A stretch of 64,000 nucleotides of DNA from Desmodus rotundus (Eukaryota; Chordata; Mammalia; Chiroptera; Phyllostomidae). Within the stretch, counting starts at the first letter, position 1, and every line of letters begins with the position of its first letter. Positions 34,867 to 45,695 of the stretch are shown here, piece by piece. Below the pieces are notes generated by a model. That model saw only the letters and a list, made by a program, of their open reading frames with translations, searched no databases and was not told the DNA's origin. The DNA is taken from contig NC_071389.1 in NCBI RefSeq assembly GCF_022682495.2, forward strand, positions 15,512,964-15,576,963. The letters are read 5' to 3'. The position numbers were made by a program, and so were the translations under genes.

Positions 34867-36804
34867 CTTTCTTTTTTTAAAATATATTTTATTGATTATG
34901 CTATTACAATTGTTCCATTTTCCCCCCTTTATTCCCCTCTGCCCTGCACACCCCCTCCCACCTGCCTTCCCCCCTTTAGTTCATGTCCAAGGGTCATATA
35001 TATAAGTTCTTTGGCTTCTACATTTCCTATTCCTATTTCCTATTCTTAACCTTTCCCTGTCTATCTTCTACCTACCGTTTATGCTACTTATTCTCTGTAC
35101 CTTTTCCCCCTTTCTCCCCACCCAGTCTGCCACTGATAACCCTCCATGTGATCTCCATTTCTGTGATTCTGTTCCTGTCCTAGCTGTTTGCTTAGTTCGT
35201 TTTTGTTTTTGTTTTAGGTTTGGTTGTTAATAACTGTGAGTTTGTTGTCATTTTACTGTTCATATTTTTGATCTTCTTTTTCTTAGATAAGCCCCTTTAA
35301 CATTTTATATAATAAGGGCTTGGTGATGATGAACTCCTTTAACTTGACCTTATCTGAGAAGCACTTTATCTGCCCTACCATTCTAAATGATAACTTTGCT
35401 GGAGAGAGTAATCTTGGATGTAGGTCCTTGCCTTCCATGACTTCGAAAACTTCTTTCCAGCCCCTTCTTGCCTGCAAGGTTTCTTTTGAGAAATCAGCTG
35501 ACAGTCTTATGGGAACTCCCTTGTAGGTAACTGTCTCCTTTTCTCTTGCTGCTTTTAAGATCCTCTCCTTGTCTTTAATCTTGGGTAATGTAATGATGAT
35601 GTGCCTCGGTGTGTTCCTCCTTGGGTCCAACTTCTTTGGGACTCTGAGCTTCCTGGACTTCCTGGAAGTCTATTTCCTTTGCCAGATTAGGGAAGTTCTC
35701 CTTCATTATTTGTTCAAATAAGTTTTCAGTTTCTTGCTCTTCCTCTTCTTCTAGTACCCCTGTGATTCAGATGTTGGAATGTTTAAAGATGTCCTAGAGG
35801 TTCCTAAGCCTCTCCTCATTTTTTTGAATTCTTGTTTCTTTATTCTGTTCTGGTTGAATGTTTCTTTCTTCCTTCTGATCCACACAGTTGATTTGAGTCC
35901 TGGTTTCCTTCCCATCACTGTTGGTTCCCTGTACATTTTCCTTTACTTCACTTTTCATAGCCTTCATTTTTTCATCTAATTTGCAACCATATTCAACCAA
36001 TTCTGTGAGTATCCTGATTACAGTGTTTTGAACTGTGCATCTGATAGGTTGGCTATCTCTTCATTGCTTAGTTGTATTTCTTCTGGAGCTTTGATTTATT
36101 CTTTCACTTGGGCCTTTTTTTTGTCTTGGCCTGCCTGTTACCTAAGGCAGAGCCATAGGTGTTCACCAGGGCAGGGTAACGCTGGTCGTTGTGCTGTGAC
36201 ACTGTCCGTGGGGGAGGGGCTGAGAGGGAGCAATGCCATTTGCTCTGCTCTCTGCTGGTTTTCAGTCACTTCCCTCACTACCCACAATCAAATTGGGCCC
36301 TTCTGGTGCTGCTTCCCAGGTGGGTGGGTTTGTGTACGTTCTGGAACCCTGTGGGTCTCTCCAATGAACTCTTCTGTGAGGCTAGAAATTTCCCCCACTG
36401 CCGCTTCAACCCCCACAGGTGTTTTCAATCAGAGATTTGAGGCTTTATTTCCCTGAACTGGGACCCTGGGTTGCTCAGTCAACTGGGGAACAACTCCCCA
36501 GTTGTTCCTCCCGGTTTATCTGCACACAAATAAGGGCATGCCCCGTCCACCAACTGCCACCTCGCTGGGTCTGCCAGCTGCGGCCTTGCTGCGAGTCCTC
36601 TCCACCCGGCTGCCCATCTCTTCCCCTCGTACCAGTCTGGATGAATGTGTCTTCTTTATCTCCTTGGTTGTCAGACTTCCATACAGTTCCATTTTCTGTC
36701 AGTTCTGGTTGTTTTTTGTTTTTAAATTTGTTGTTGTCTTTCTTTTGGTTGTGCAAGGAGGCACAGTGTGTCTACCTACGCCTCCATCTTGGCCAGAAGT
36801 CTCA
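34867..36804 (-). mobile_element. HAL1-like (half-LINE-1) retrotransposon, copy B
   Basis: This is a 1,938-bp minus-strand insertion with a 16-bp target duplication (34851-34866 and 36805-36820, one mismatch). Read in its own sense, it starts with an L1-like GGCCAAGATGGAGG promoter end. A 5' UTR of some 600 bp follows, then an ORF1-type frame whose C-terminal part is open (35283-35630). About 400 bp of 3' UTR follows, ending in the TAGCATAATCAATAAAATAT tail shared with copy A. No ORF2 sequence is present. Better preserved reading frame suggests it is younger than copy A or less damaged. Confidence 0.85.
35283..36000 (-). pseudogene. ORF1 remnant of HAL1-like copy B
   Basis: The upstream frame (about 35794-36000) is Lys/Glu-rich and coiled-coil-like (EKMKAMKSEVKENVQG). 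The downstream open frame (about 115 codons, 35283-35630) has the L1 ORF1p RNA-binding and C-terminal signature: HIIITLPKIKDKERILKAAR, GVPIRLSADFSKETLQARRG, DLHPRLLSPAKLSFRM and a final TKPLLYKMLKGLI. The two parts sit in different frames or are split by stops, so I annotate a pseudogene. In active elements this protein coats the RNA. Confidence 0.8.
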
Positions 36805-36834
36805 TATTTTAGTTTCTTTTAAAATCAGACGAAA

Positions 36835-37120
36835 AATATGAATATTACAATGAACACATGATAATGACTCCAGCCTGAATTATATTCATCTTTATATCAA
36901 TACCATTGTAAAAGAGTGTTTTAAGTATTTTTTTCCTGTGTCCTTGTCTTCCTCACTAGGTGAGGGTCCCAAGAGCTCATGACTCCTTAGACTTGAGGGG
37001 AGGGATTCCCTTCCTTCTCATCGTTGTCCTTAAAGCTGGCAGATCAAACCCTCAATAGCTCAGGTTCTTTGTCTCCGGTAGTGAGCAGCGGCAGGGACGT
37101 TGCCACCACAGGCGCCCACC
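36835..37120. other. Unrecognised intron sequence
   Basis: AT-rich to about 36950, then more balanced. Nothing identifiable. Confidence 0.4.
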
Positions 37121-37124
37121 TGCT

Positions 37125-37280
37125 AGTGCAGGCACCTTGGCATGCGTTTCACGTACCCCTCACAGTGCCCCTCTGAGGCAGGTTTGTGATGGTGAGGAAA
37201 CTACGGTGAGAGGAAAAGTCACTTATCCCATCCTGCCCAGAGGCCGAGCGGCAGTGCAAACCCAGGCTTGTCTACGTCTA
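37125..37280 (-). repeat. MIR, minus strand
   Basis: CCTCACAGTGCCCCTCTGAG, GATGGTGAGGAAACTACGGT and CAGTGCAAACCCAGGCTTGT. Confidence 0.65.
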
Positions 37281-37284
37281 GAGC

Positions 37285-37980
37285 CCCTGCATCCTTTTTC
37301 CTTAGCCATGGGGACTGGGAACCCCCTCGTGCCAGGACTTCCCACTTTGCCTTCCTTGTGCATCACCAGTGTGGCCTCAAGCACAGGCGGTGCTTTGGCA
37401 GGACCCAGAGATAACAGTGAAAGGCAAAGAAGGTTCTGTGCGTATTGACTGAAAGGAGTTTGTGACATTCTCTGCTGACCCTGCTCAGTCTTGGTCCGTT
37501 GTCTCTCTTCCCTGCCTTAGGCTGTACACGCACAAAGCCAACGTTGTTAGCTTGTCTTCCCCAAACCCAGGAGGATGAAGTCCTGGGCACCCCCAGCCAG
37601 GCTGTAGCATGACCTTCACCACGGTCTGAGCGGACACCAGGGAGGCTGAGCTGGGACACACCGCCTCTCCTGCTCTTCCTGCTGGTGATGTGGCTCCATC
37701 TGAAGGGCCTTGAATTCCTGGGACATAAACCACACCCAGATTCAGGTGTAAATGCAAATGAAGGCCCCTCGGCTGAGGGCCAAGGAGACACACTCTGGGC
37801 TCCCCCAGGTTCCGAGGGTCAGGGCTATGGCTCCGCCTTCTCCTCAGGATGCAAGCTGGGCAGCTCCACAGAGATCATCTCTCCAGAAACATCCCCAAGT
37901 CTGCATCTGAATTCAGTGGCTGAGGAAGAAGCAAACCCCTGAAGGAGGATCCTTGTGATTTGAGGCAGTTATACCAAAGG
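37285..37980. other. Unrecognised intron sequence
   Basis: GC-moderate. Overlapping short frames on both strands without domain content. Confidence 0.4.
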
Positions 37981-37984
37981 TTAG

Positions 37985-38205
37985 GGTCACAGGCTTTGGC
38001 ACCGGGTAGCCTGGTCACCATTTTTACCACTGTGTGACCTTGGACAATTGAATTAACCTCTCTGTGCCATAGTTTTCTCCCACAGAAAAAACAGGAATAA
38101 TAATACCTACCTCAGAGTGGTTGTAAGAATACAATTGTTTAATTCATGTAAAGGCCTTAGAGTAGTACCGAGAAATGGTAGCTGCCGTTATCATTATTGT
38201 CATCA
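37985..38205 (+). repeat. MIR
   Basis: ACCACTGTGTGACCTTGGAC, AATTAACCTCTCTGTGCCAT, GTGGTTGTAAGAATACAATT and GCCTTAGAGTAGTACCGAG. Confidence 0.85.
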
Positions 38206-38344
38206 TCTATTAATACTGTCAGAGCTGCCCAGGGAAGCAGGAGAGGTGGTCCATCCCTGCTCTACCAATGATCGCCTGTGCGCCCTTGGACAACACACTT
38301 TCCCACTCCTCCCTGGGATAGTCTTGCTCTCTGTGAAATGAGCA

Positions 38345-38512
38345 GTGTAGGCCAATTTGTGGATCTTAACCAGGGGAAAGCATCGGAATTACCTGTAGAG
38401 CTTTTGAAAACATGGGCTTCTGGGTTCCATCCCAGAAATTTTGATTCGGTGGGTCTGGAGCTGGCCCAGGACCTGTACGAAGAACAGAATCTCCATCAGT
38501 GGTTCTGATTTA
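38345..38512. mobile_element. MER5-type hAT MITE fragment
   Basis: GGAATTACCTGTAGAGCTTT, TTCCATCCCAGAAATTTTGA, TTCGGTGGGTCTGGAGCTGG and a terminal CATCAGTGGTTCTGA. Confidence 0.7.
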
Positions 38513-38519
38513 CAACTGG

Positions 38520-39955
38520 GTTAGGAGCCACAGAACCCTCCTAGTCTAAAGTCCACTGCTCCTGAAGTGATCAGCCCCCCTCCCACAGCCCCACTTGGCA
38601 AGGTGCCCTGGGGAGGGGTGAGCCCTGCCCCTCTGCTGAGCCTGCCAACTGGGTGGGGCTTCTGCTTTATTGGAGGTAGGGCGGTGGGAGTGGGCCGGGC
38701 GTGTCCAGGGGTTTTCATTCTGTAGATGTTTGGTGAACAGGAACATTTGCAAATGGCAGCAGACCAGTTGTGAAATGGGGGTGCCTGCTGGCCACTTGGT
38801 ACTTGGGGGCTGCCGGCCCACCCTCAGGTAACATAGGCTATTTTTTACTCCATGTAACTTTGCACTATTTCTGAGGTGTGGCTGAGAAGGGGCTGGGGGT
38901 GTGGATGGATGTCAGCCCCCCCACTTCCTACGTACCCAGGGAAAGAAGGATTTTTGGATGCTTTTGATAAGAAAAGCCTTTATTATCATAAACAACTCAC
39001 CACCTTCCCTGTAGACCCTGCCTGCCACTCTGACCTCTTCAGCATATCTCTGCTCCCTTCTCTGATGGATATGAGGGTAAGTAGACAACCTTGGCAGAAC
39101 CTTTTTCACTCCTGAGGCAGAACAGCCTCTATCCATCTGTCCCCTCTATCTTCCTTCCTGCCTCCAGTATTGTTCCTTTTGTGAGGTGAATTGGATTTGT
39201 GTTTCTCTCTTTGAAGAGCAAGCTCTGTAGCAGAAACCGCTTCCTGGAGGCAGGCTCAACTTCTGACCTACCCTTACATCCAGTGCTGGCTCCCGCAGTG
39301 GGGTGCCAGAGATGGGCAGGTGACTGAACCAATCAGCTCCTGCCCTGAGACCCGCCCCCAGGCAGGTGTGGTGAGCAGAGGCAAGCAGTCCACTGGGCAC
39401 GAACAAGCCTGCTAAAGAATCTCAGTGATTATAGCTTACCCATTTAATCACTTCAATTTAGCATATGTCTGAGGTGCTGGGTAAGCATTTTGTCAACTTC
39501 AACACAGCTGACAAAGTTATGACACGGAGATGTTTAGATTTCTTAATTTTCCCCGACCTCCAGCTGATCCTGTTAAAATGTCTCTCCTTCTAGAGAGCTG
39601 ATTTGTGCCCCAGAGTTTCTGTTTTTGGAGTAAAATAGAAACTTGTTGTCATCCTGATCCTCTGGTTTTGCATTCCCCAGGAGGAGGGCACAGTTTATAT
39701 CTGGTTTGTTGCTGACTTTCAAGGTTGGTGTCCCACGGGACGGAGTGATGGGGAAGGACACAAGGATGGCTGGAGACACTTTCATTTTTAAGCTACTCTT
39801 CTCAGGCACTAAACCTTGAAACGTGGATTTTCCCTCTTAAGGCTGCTGTTCTTCAGGCCTCTTAGTTGGAGAGTGGCAAGGTTTGAACAAATCCCTTTAT
39901 CTGTGTTTGTATTATCTACCTGAGTGTGAAAATCCTGTCCTACCCTTAAAATTCC
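38520..39955. other. Unrecognised intron sequence
   Basis: No repeat family or exon was recognised by eye. Frames are short and without domains. Confidence 0.4.
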
Positions 39956-39959
39956 TTCA

Positions 39960-40435
39960 TCTCCCTTTTCCCTTCTTTTTAGAAAAAGATAAATGTAATA
40001 TATTCCCATTGTGGCGAAATTATAACTAAGAACCAGAAAGAAATGCTCCTGTAATCCCACCAGCCCATGGTGACTCATAGTTTCATGTGTCTCTCTAGAT
40101 TTGCTCTCAAGAAAATGAGTAGATATAAATACATATTTTTATATAAACAGAATTACATGATAATACTGTCTTATTTTACTTACCAGTATTTTGTGATATT
40201 TTTTCAAGCTGTTAAACACTGACACCTATATTGTCATACTTAATGACTGCGGATTCTGTTATATGGATGGATTATATATGTACATGTATGTGTGTGTATA
40301 TATGCATATATATTCACATGTTATACATGTACACAATTCATATTTTTTCTCACCCCATTACTGGACATTTAGACTATTTCTGATTTTTTGCCATTGTAAA
40401 TAATGGTGAGATGAATTTCCTAATTCAGCTCACTA
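39960..40435 (-). repeat. Old LINE-1 3' region fragment with AT microsatellite-like patch
   Basis: ATTACTGGACATTTAGACTA, TTTTGCCATTGTAAATAATG and GGTGAGATGAATTTCC are antisense L1M words. A TATGTACATGTATGTGTG patch lies near 40277-40300. Confidence 0.55.
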
Positions 40436-40462
40436 ATGTTTGCAAACTTGTCCTATTTTCTT

Positions 40463-40609
40463 TTTTTTTTAATTTTTTTAAAATTTTTATTCAGTTACAA
40501 TTGTCTGCATTTTCTCCCCATTCCTCCACCCCACCCCAGCCAATCCCACCCCCCCATCTTCACCCTCCCCCCTGATTTTGTCCTTGTGTCCCCTATGGTA
40601 GCTCCGGTA
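40463..40609 (-). mobile_element. 5'-truncated L1-type 3' end, minus strand
   Basis: Plus-strand poly-T and T-rich start, then TTCAGTTACAATTGTCTGCA and a C-rich UTR (antisense of a G-rich L1 3' UTR). It is flanked by similar GTCCTATTTTCTT (40450) and GTCCTATTGTTTTCTT (40610) copies, a probable imperfect target duplication. The tail resembles but is not identical to the HAL1-like tail. Confidence 0.7.
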
Positions 40610-40649
40610 GTCCTATTGTTTTCTTAGGATAAGTTTTTAGAACAGGACT

Positions 40650-40850
40650 GACTAACATGTCCAAGTATTTACCACATACCACTCTGCTAAGTGCTTTAAA
40701 TATATTATCTATGAGACCCTACAAATGATTCGTACAGAAATATCTGCATTGTACAGATGAGGCCACTGAGGCCCAAAGAGGGTACACACATTGGCCAGGG
40801 TCACAAGGCCAGCAAATTGCAAAGCCGGGGTTAGAACCCAAGCCCTAGGA
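40650..40850 (-). repeat. MIR, minus strand
   Basis: TGCTAAGTGCTTTAAATATA, ATTGTACAGATGAGGCCACT, GAGGCCCAAAGAGGGTACAC and GGGGTTAGAACCCAAGCCCT. Confidence 0.85.
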
Positions 40851-40854
40851 CCCC

Positions 40855-42345
40855 AGAAGCTTCTGATACAAAAGGTGAGGTCTGTTTCACCTCCCCCTGC
40901 ATGGTTTGAGGCTTCCTCTCCTGCAGCTCTTTACTCAGTGACTGCCTTACCTCTCGGAGTCCCCTCAGGCCCACAGTTGCATAGTAGGAATAGGAGAGGA
41001 AAAATTGTTGGTACTTGTGCTGTGTCACTATGACCTAATGTGGTTCTCAGTCTCTGGAAGGTGCCTTCTAGGAAACCATCAGGGCCAGGAACAGGCAACT
41101 GAAGACCCACCGGGCTGTAGGGGAGCCAGGAGCTTGCCTGCACAACCCAGCCGGGTTGGACGGCCTGTGGGCCTGGGCTGAGGTATGCCCAGTGGGAAGA
41201 TCTTGTGCTCTTCCTAGAGCACACTCCTTGCAAAAACTGGGCTCTGGCTGGGGGCGTCCTTGCAGGCCACCCTGAGGAGAGCTGGCATGCACAAGGCACC
41301 TGAGCTCTCAGCAGGAAGTGCACTGGGAAAAGAAGGGTATGAGGGAGAGACAGATTCCAGGACAGGGGCTGTGAGACCTGTTTTGCAGGGACTCACTAGT
41401 GAGCACTAGGACAGGCTTGTGACGTGGAGATGAGACCAGGGCCCTCTTCTCATGACCCTCTCTGGGCCTGGCTCATCATCAGTGGCTCTGCGATTTGGGA
41501 ACAACCAGAGGTCCAGCCACGTTGGACCTTGAAGCTGTGCTGTGGAGCTGGGGCACAGAATGTGGCTGGCCCTTGTACATGGATATTTCAAGGCAAAGCA
41601 TCTCTGAGGATTCCTGCCTTGACCACTTTGCAGAGAATGTATGTCTTGGCCCAGCAGCAGAGCTGGATGGGGAGGGCTTGCCCTCCATTCGGCCCAGTTT
41701 TCTCTTCCTGATTTATCCATAGATTGAGCTTGATGATCCAGACTCATATTCATTCAGCTAATCACGCGAGTTATTTCTGCAATTTAGGTCTTCGAATAAG
41801 TGCACTTGGTTGCTGAATATGTGATCAGCCACAGATTTCTCATTCTTTAAAACCCAGAGAGCGGAAATGCCAACATAGAAAGCCATCGCAAAAGGCAGAG
41901 ATTCCTAAAGCACTAAAATCAGGCCTTCAAAGCTCTGACCTCCGGACCTCCCATCATGATGCCTCTTGGCCCATCAGAGCCTGGGAGGAGGAGCTGTTAA
42001 TCTGTAAAACCCCCAGGGGTGAGGGAGGGGGGACGGCAATCAATAGATAATCTGCTCTGCTCACATTCTCTTTACTTAACCAGAGAGTTGGTTTGTCTCT
42101 GAAGTAACTTGATCTTGAGGAGAAAATGCATTTGAGAGCTTCAGAAAGGGTATAAGCCAACTGGGAAAAGCTACTGCGGGCTTTGAGGTTGGAAAGGTCA
42201 GCATCTGTTCTCCCTCTGTTCTTCCTGCCCAGAACTCTGCTCTAACCTTGAACAATTTTACCTCCTCCTCCCTATCATCATCCTCACAGTCCTATCCAGC
42301 TAGACCCCTGGTACAGCAAAGCGGTCACTGGACAAGACGTAACAG
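40855..42345. other. Unrecognised intron sequence
   Basis: The first half is GC-moderate with overlapping chance frames on both strands. The part around 41700-41830 is AT-rich and repeat-free (CACGCGAGTTATTTCTGC) and could be conserved. Confidence 0.4.
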
Positions 42346-42349
42346 TTAT

Positions 42350-42480
42350 TGATTTATTTGTTTATTCAATGAGCCATTGTTGACTATGGAGTTCCAAGTA
42401 TTGGATTAGACACTGGAGATTCCAGAGAGAAATCAGACTTGAGCCCTGCCCTCACATTGCTCTTCATCTCTCGGGGAAGA
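42350..42480 (+). repeat. Old 'TATTGAGCACC'-type repeat fragment
   Basis: TTTATTTGTTTATTCAATGA, then GACACTGGAGATTCCAGAGA and TGAGCCCTGCCCTCACATTG. Confidence 0.4.
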
Positions 42481-42484
42481 CAGC

Positions 42485-43195
42485 TGCAAACAGTTCAGAT
42501 GCAGGTGCTGGGGAACAAGGGTTGGGAGTAGAAGGGAGGAGGTCTCCTCCAGCCCCTGCCCCCATGCAGGAGCTCGGCTTCTGTTTCCTATCTGTGGGTG
42601 CCTGGGATGGATCATGTCTGAAGTCTCAAACTGGCTACTGAGAAGCTGTTTTTGTTCACTTCTCTGTAAAGTGTTCAGATGCTGCGCAGTGGGATAGGCC
42701 AGAGCTTGGTTGATAGAAAAGCTGTAACAGGAACTTGTGACAGCTCCACTGCCTAGCCCCTTTGGAATCTTCCTATTTCTCAGGGCCAGTAACACTGACT
42801 CACAGCCCCAGAGCATGAAGGAGGTGAAGGTCTCCTGCTGAAATATGTATTTTGGGGCAGAATCCAAGAGCATGATCCGAGATAATGAGACATACTGGAG
42901 TAATTCCGGGACAGACTTTCATCCTTCTAGACTGACAGTCTCATTTTATTTGACCTTAAAACTTACTGTTTTTAAAAACAAACCTACTAGAATAACATAA
43001 GTGACTCATTTCTTTCAAGGTGGCCCCTTTGGGAGGCTAGCTCACGTTCCGATGTCACCCAGCTCCCAACAGCGCTAGCCTCCTCTCTGAGAGCTGCTTT
43101 CAGGAGTCAGTGACTGAACTACGCATTATTTCATCCTACTAATTTCTTGTCACTCACCAGACTGGCACCCCATTAACTCTGTTTCTAGAAAGTAG
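42485..43195. other. Unrecognised intron sequence
   Basis: Nothing recognisable. AT-rich patch around 42940-43000. Confidence 0.4.
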
Positions 43196-43199
43196 GTCT

Positions 43200-43395
43200 C
43201 TACCTGCCACTGTGGAGATTCAAAACCTGGGTTTGAATTTTGCTTTACCAGTTGTTACTGTTATTGCATCAGGCAAATCACTTGCTTCCCTGGATTTGTT
43301 TCCTCATCTATGAAATGGGCGTAGTACCTTCTCACCTGGTTAGGCTAAGGTAACGCACAAAGTACCTAGTGTGGTGTTGGGCACACTGTACTACT
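43200..43395 (+). repeat. MIR
   Basis: TCAAAACCTGGGTTTGAATT, GGCAAATCACTTGCTTCCCT, TTTCCTCATCTATGAAATGG and AAAGTACCTAGTGTGGTG. Confidence 0.85.
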
Positions 43396-43449
43396 GATCC
43401 CCTCGCTCCCTGCCCCTGCTCCCCACCCTGCTCTATTTATGAGAGAACG

Positions 43450-43580
43450 TGAGATATTTAGTTGAAAGAGCCCTGGACTAAGCCAGGCAGAGGACTATGT
43501 GATCCTAAGGAATTCACCTTCAGACCTCAGTTTCCTCATCTGTAAAATGGGAGACTACTTCCTAACTCTCTCCAGCCTTG
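43450..43580 (+). repeat. MIR fragment
   Basis: AGAGCCCTGGACTAAGCCAG, GACCTCAGTTTCCTCATCTG and TAAAATGGGAGACTAC. Confidence 0.75.
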
Positions 43581-43967
43581 AAGGGTTAGGGCTAGAAGGA
43601 TTAAACCAGAAGAATCATATGACAGTGTTTTTTTAAATATAGAATGTTAGACAACTGGGTATGTGATCTTAGAACCTGAGGTGGTGGTGAGTTCAATCCC
43701 AAGTCAGTACTGAAGGGCCACTGTCTTAGAAAGTATTTCAGAAAGTCCCTGAAGAATTTCTGACTCATTCAGCTCAAGCTGGGGCTTGGGCACTTGCATC
43801 TCCCTGAGCCCAGGGGCTGGGAATCCACAGATCTGCCCAGATGAAACACAGCCAATGTCCACTGCCACGTAGGAGTCCAGGACCTACTGGGCTGGGTAAC
43901 CCCAGGGTACTAAGTAAGGGAGGGCTGGAGCGGGTGGAAGATCATCTTGCCTTACCAAACAGCACCT

Positions 43968-44335
43968 GTCCTAGTAAGCCGGGGCTGCTATAATAAAACA
44001 CCAAAGACTGAGTGGCCTAAAGAACAAATACTTAGTTCTTACAGTTCTGGAGGCCAGGAGGTCCAGGATCAAAGTACCAGCAGACTCATTGCCTGCTTGA
44101 GAACTGGCTTCCTGGTTCATAAATAGCCATCTCATCCTCTCACTGTGTGTGCACACAGCAGAAGAGGTGAGAGAGCTCTCTGGGTTCCCTTTCATAAGGG
44201 CACTAATCCCATTCATGAGGGTTCTGCCCTCACGGCCTGAAGACCTCCAAAGGGCCTTACTTCCTACCAACACGTTGGGAGTTAGAATTTCAACATGAAA
44301 TTCGAGGGGACACAAAGGCCCAGCCCATTGAAGCA
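43968..44335 (-). mobile_element. ERVL-MaLR (MLT1-like) solo LTR, minus strand
   Basis: Plus-strand GGGGCTGCTATAATAAAACA, CAAAGACTGAGTGGCCTAAA, CAGTTCTGGAGGCCAGGAGG, CATAAGGGCACTAATCCCAT and GTTAGAATTTCAACATGAAA. This is the antisense of the common MaLR LTR layout. There is no internal coding region. Confidence 0.75.
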
Positions 44336-45119
44336 CCCTTAAACAGGGGAAATCCATAGGCTTTCATGTTCCAGAGAGGGAAAGGTTTTCCTACTTGAGA
44401 AAGGAAAGGCAGGTATGGATGGCAGTTCCTGCTGCTTTGGTTATTGCTAAGCTGGTGAGGCTTGGATTGTAGTTGACGTTTCCTGCTGTCAGAGAGAAGA
44501 GACACTCGGAGACCTATAAGCAGAGGTGACCAAAGACCAAACAAGCTGATAGAGTTTAGAAAACTCCAAGAGGCCCACCCACTTACTGTGCAGTCATACA
44601 GTAGCAGCTCCAGAGTCTCAGTGCCAGCATACAGTAGGTGCTCAGTGAAATCTGTAGAAGTGACGAATGAATCCTGTGGAAAGTAACAGTGCTGGATCAA
44701 ACTAACACCCTACAGGCTCACAGAGGTATCTTGTTCACTCTAACTGTCCAGCTTTAAAGCCCATGCTCTTAACCATGGCTCCGTAAGGACTTTTCACTTT
44801 TGTTTTCCATCAGACTTGGTTGCTGTCCTGCCCTCTTGGTTACAATAAGTGTCCTTTCAAGCATAAAAGCCCAGGATCTGGCGGGGGGTTAGGGGCGACA
44901 GTACATGAGAGTCCCACTGACTCCACATCCTCCCTAATGCCTTAATATTGTTAGTCATTTTAATTTTAGCCTTTCTGGTGTGGGGAAACACTATATTTTT
45001 GACCCCCCTGAAATGTATTTATCCTGCACTTTTTTTCAACCCCCACTCTAGGCTAAACACTAGAGAGAACCAAGATGAATAATCATGGTCTCTGCTCCCA
45101 CGGGCTTTGCATCATACAG

Positions 45120-45310
45120 TGGGGGTGGGAATCCTGATCCACCACTTCCCAGCTTTATTAACCTTGGGCAAATTCATCTGACTGGGGCTCGGTTTCCTCA
45201 TCTGTAAAATAGGGCTGCAACCTTAAGAAATGTAGTGAAGATTAACTGCAGTGATGCATGTAAAAGGCCTGGCCTACACAGATGCTCAATAAATGTTAGC
45301 TGTCACTGTT
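45120..45310 (+). repeat. MIR
   Basis: ATTAACCTTGGGCAAATTCA, GGTTTCCTCATCTGTAAAAT, AGGGCTGCAACCTTAAGAAA and GATGCTCAATAAATGTTAGC. The 3' end is well kept. Confidence 0.88.
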
Positions 45311-45380
45311 ATTCATTTATTTTGCCTGCTGGCTGACAAATGGGAGCAGGCACCAGAGGTTTTAAAATAAATTGTGAGAG

Positions 45381-45597
45381 CCCTGGCCAGGTGGTTCTGT
45401 TGGTTGGAGCATCATCCAATACACCAAAAGGCTGTGGGTTCAGTCTCCGAGCAGGTTTGATCCCCAGTCAGGGTACATGCCTAGATTGCGGGTTTGATAC
45501 CAGCTGGGGCATGTATGGGAAGCAACAACTGATATTTCTCACACCTCTCTCTCTCTTTCAAAATTAATAAATATATCCTTGGGTGAAGACTTAAAAA
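45381..45597 (+). mobile_element. VES SINE, copy 4 (tail subfamily as copy 2)
   Basis: Head CCCTGGCCAGGTGGTTCTGT, body CAGTCAGGGTACATGCCTAG, tail TAAATATATCCTTGGGTGAA then A-run. The perfect 12-bp target duplication AAATTGTGAGAG lies at 45369-45380 and 45598-45609. A short partial duplication of the B-box region (TCAGTCTCC ... TTGATCCCCAGTC) is present in the head. Confidence 0.9.
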
Positions 45598-45611
45598 AAA
45601 TTGTGAGAGGA

Positions 45612-45693
45612 GAAAATGAAAATTATAATAATAGCTAACATTTATTAAACATTTACTTGTGCCAAATGCTATTAAGTGCCTTCTATAGATTAC
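45612..45693 (-). repeat. MIR 3' end fragment, minus strand
   Basis: ATAATAGCTAACATTTATTA followed by ACTTGTGCCAAATGCTATTA and AGTGCCTTC. It breaks off at the mariner insertion. Confidence 0.6.
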
Positions 45694-45695
45694 TA

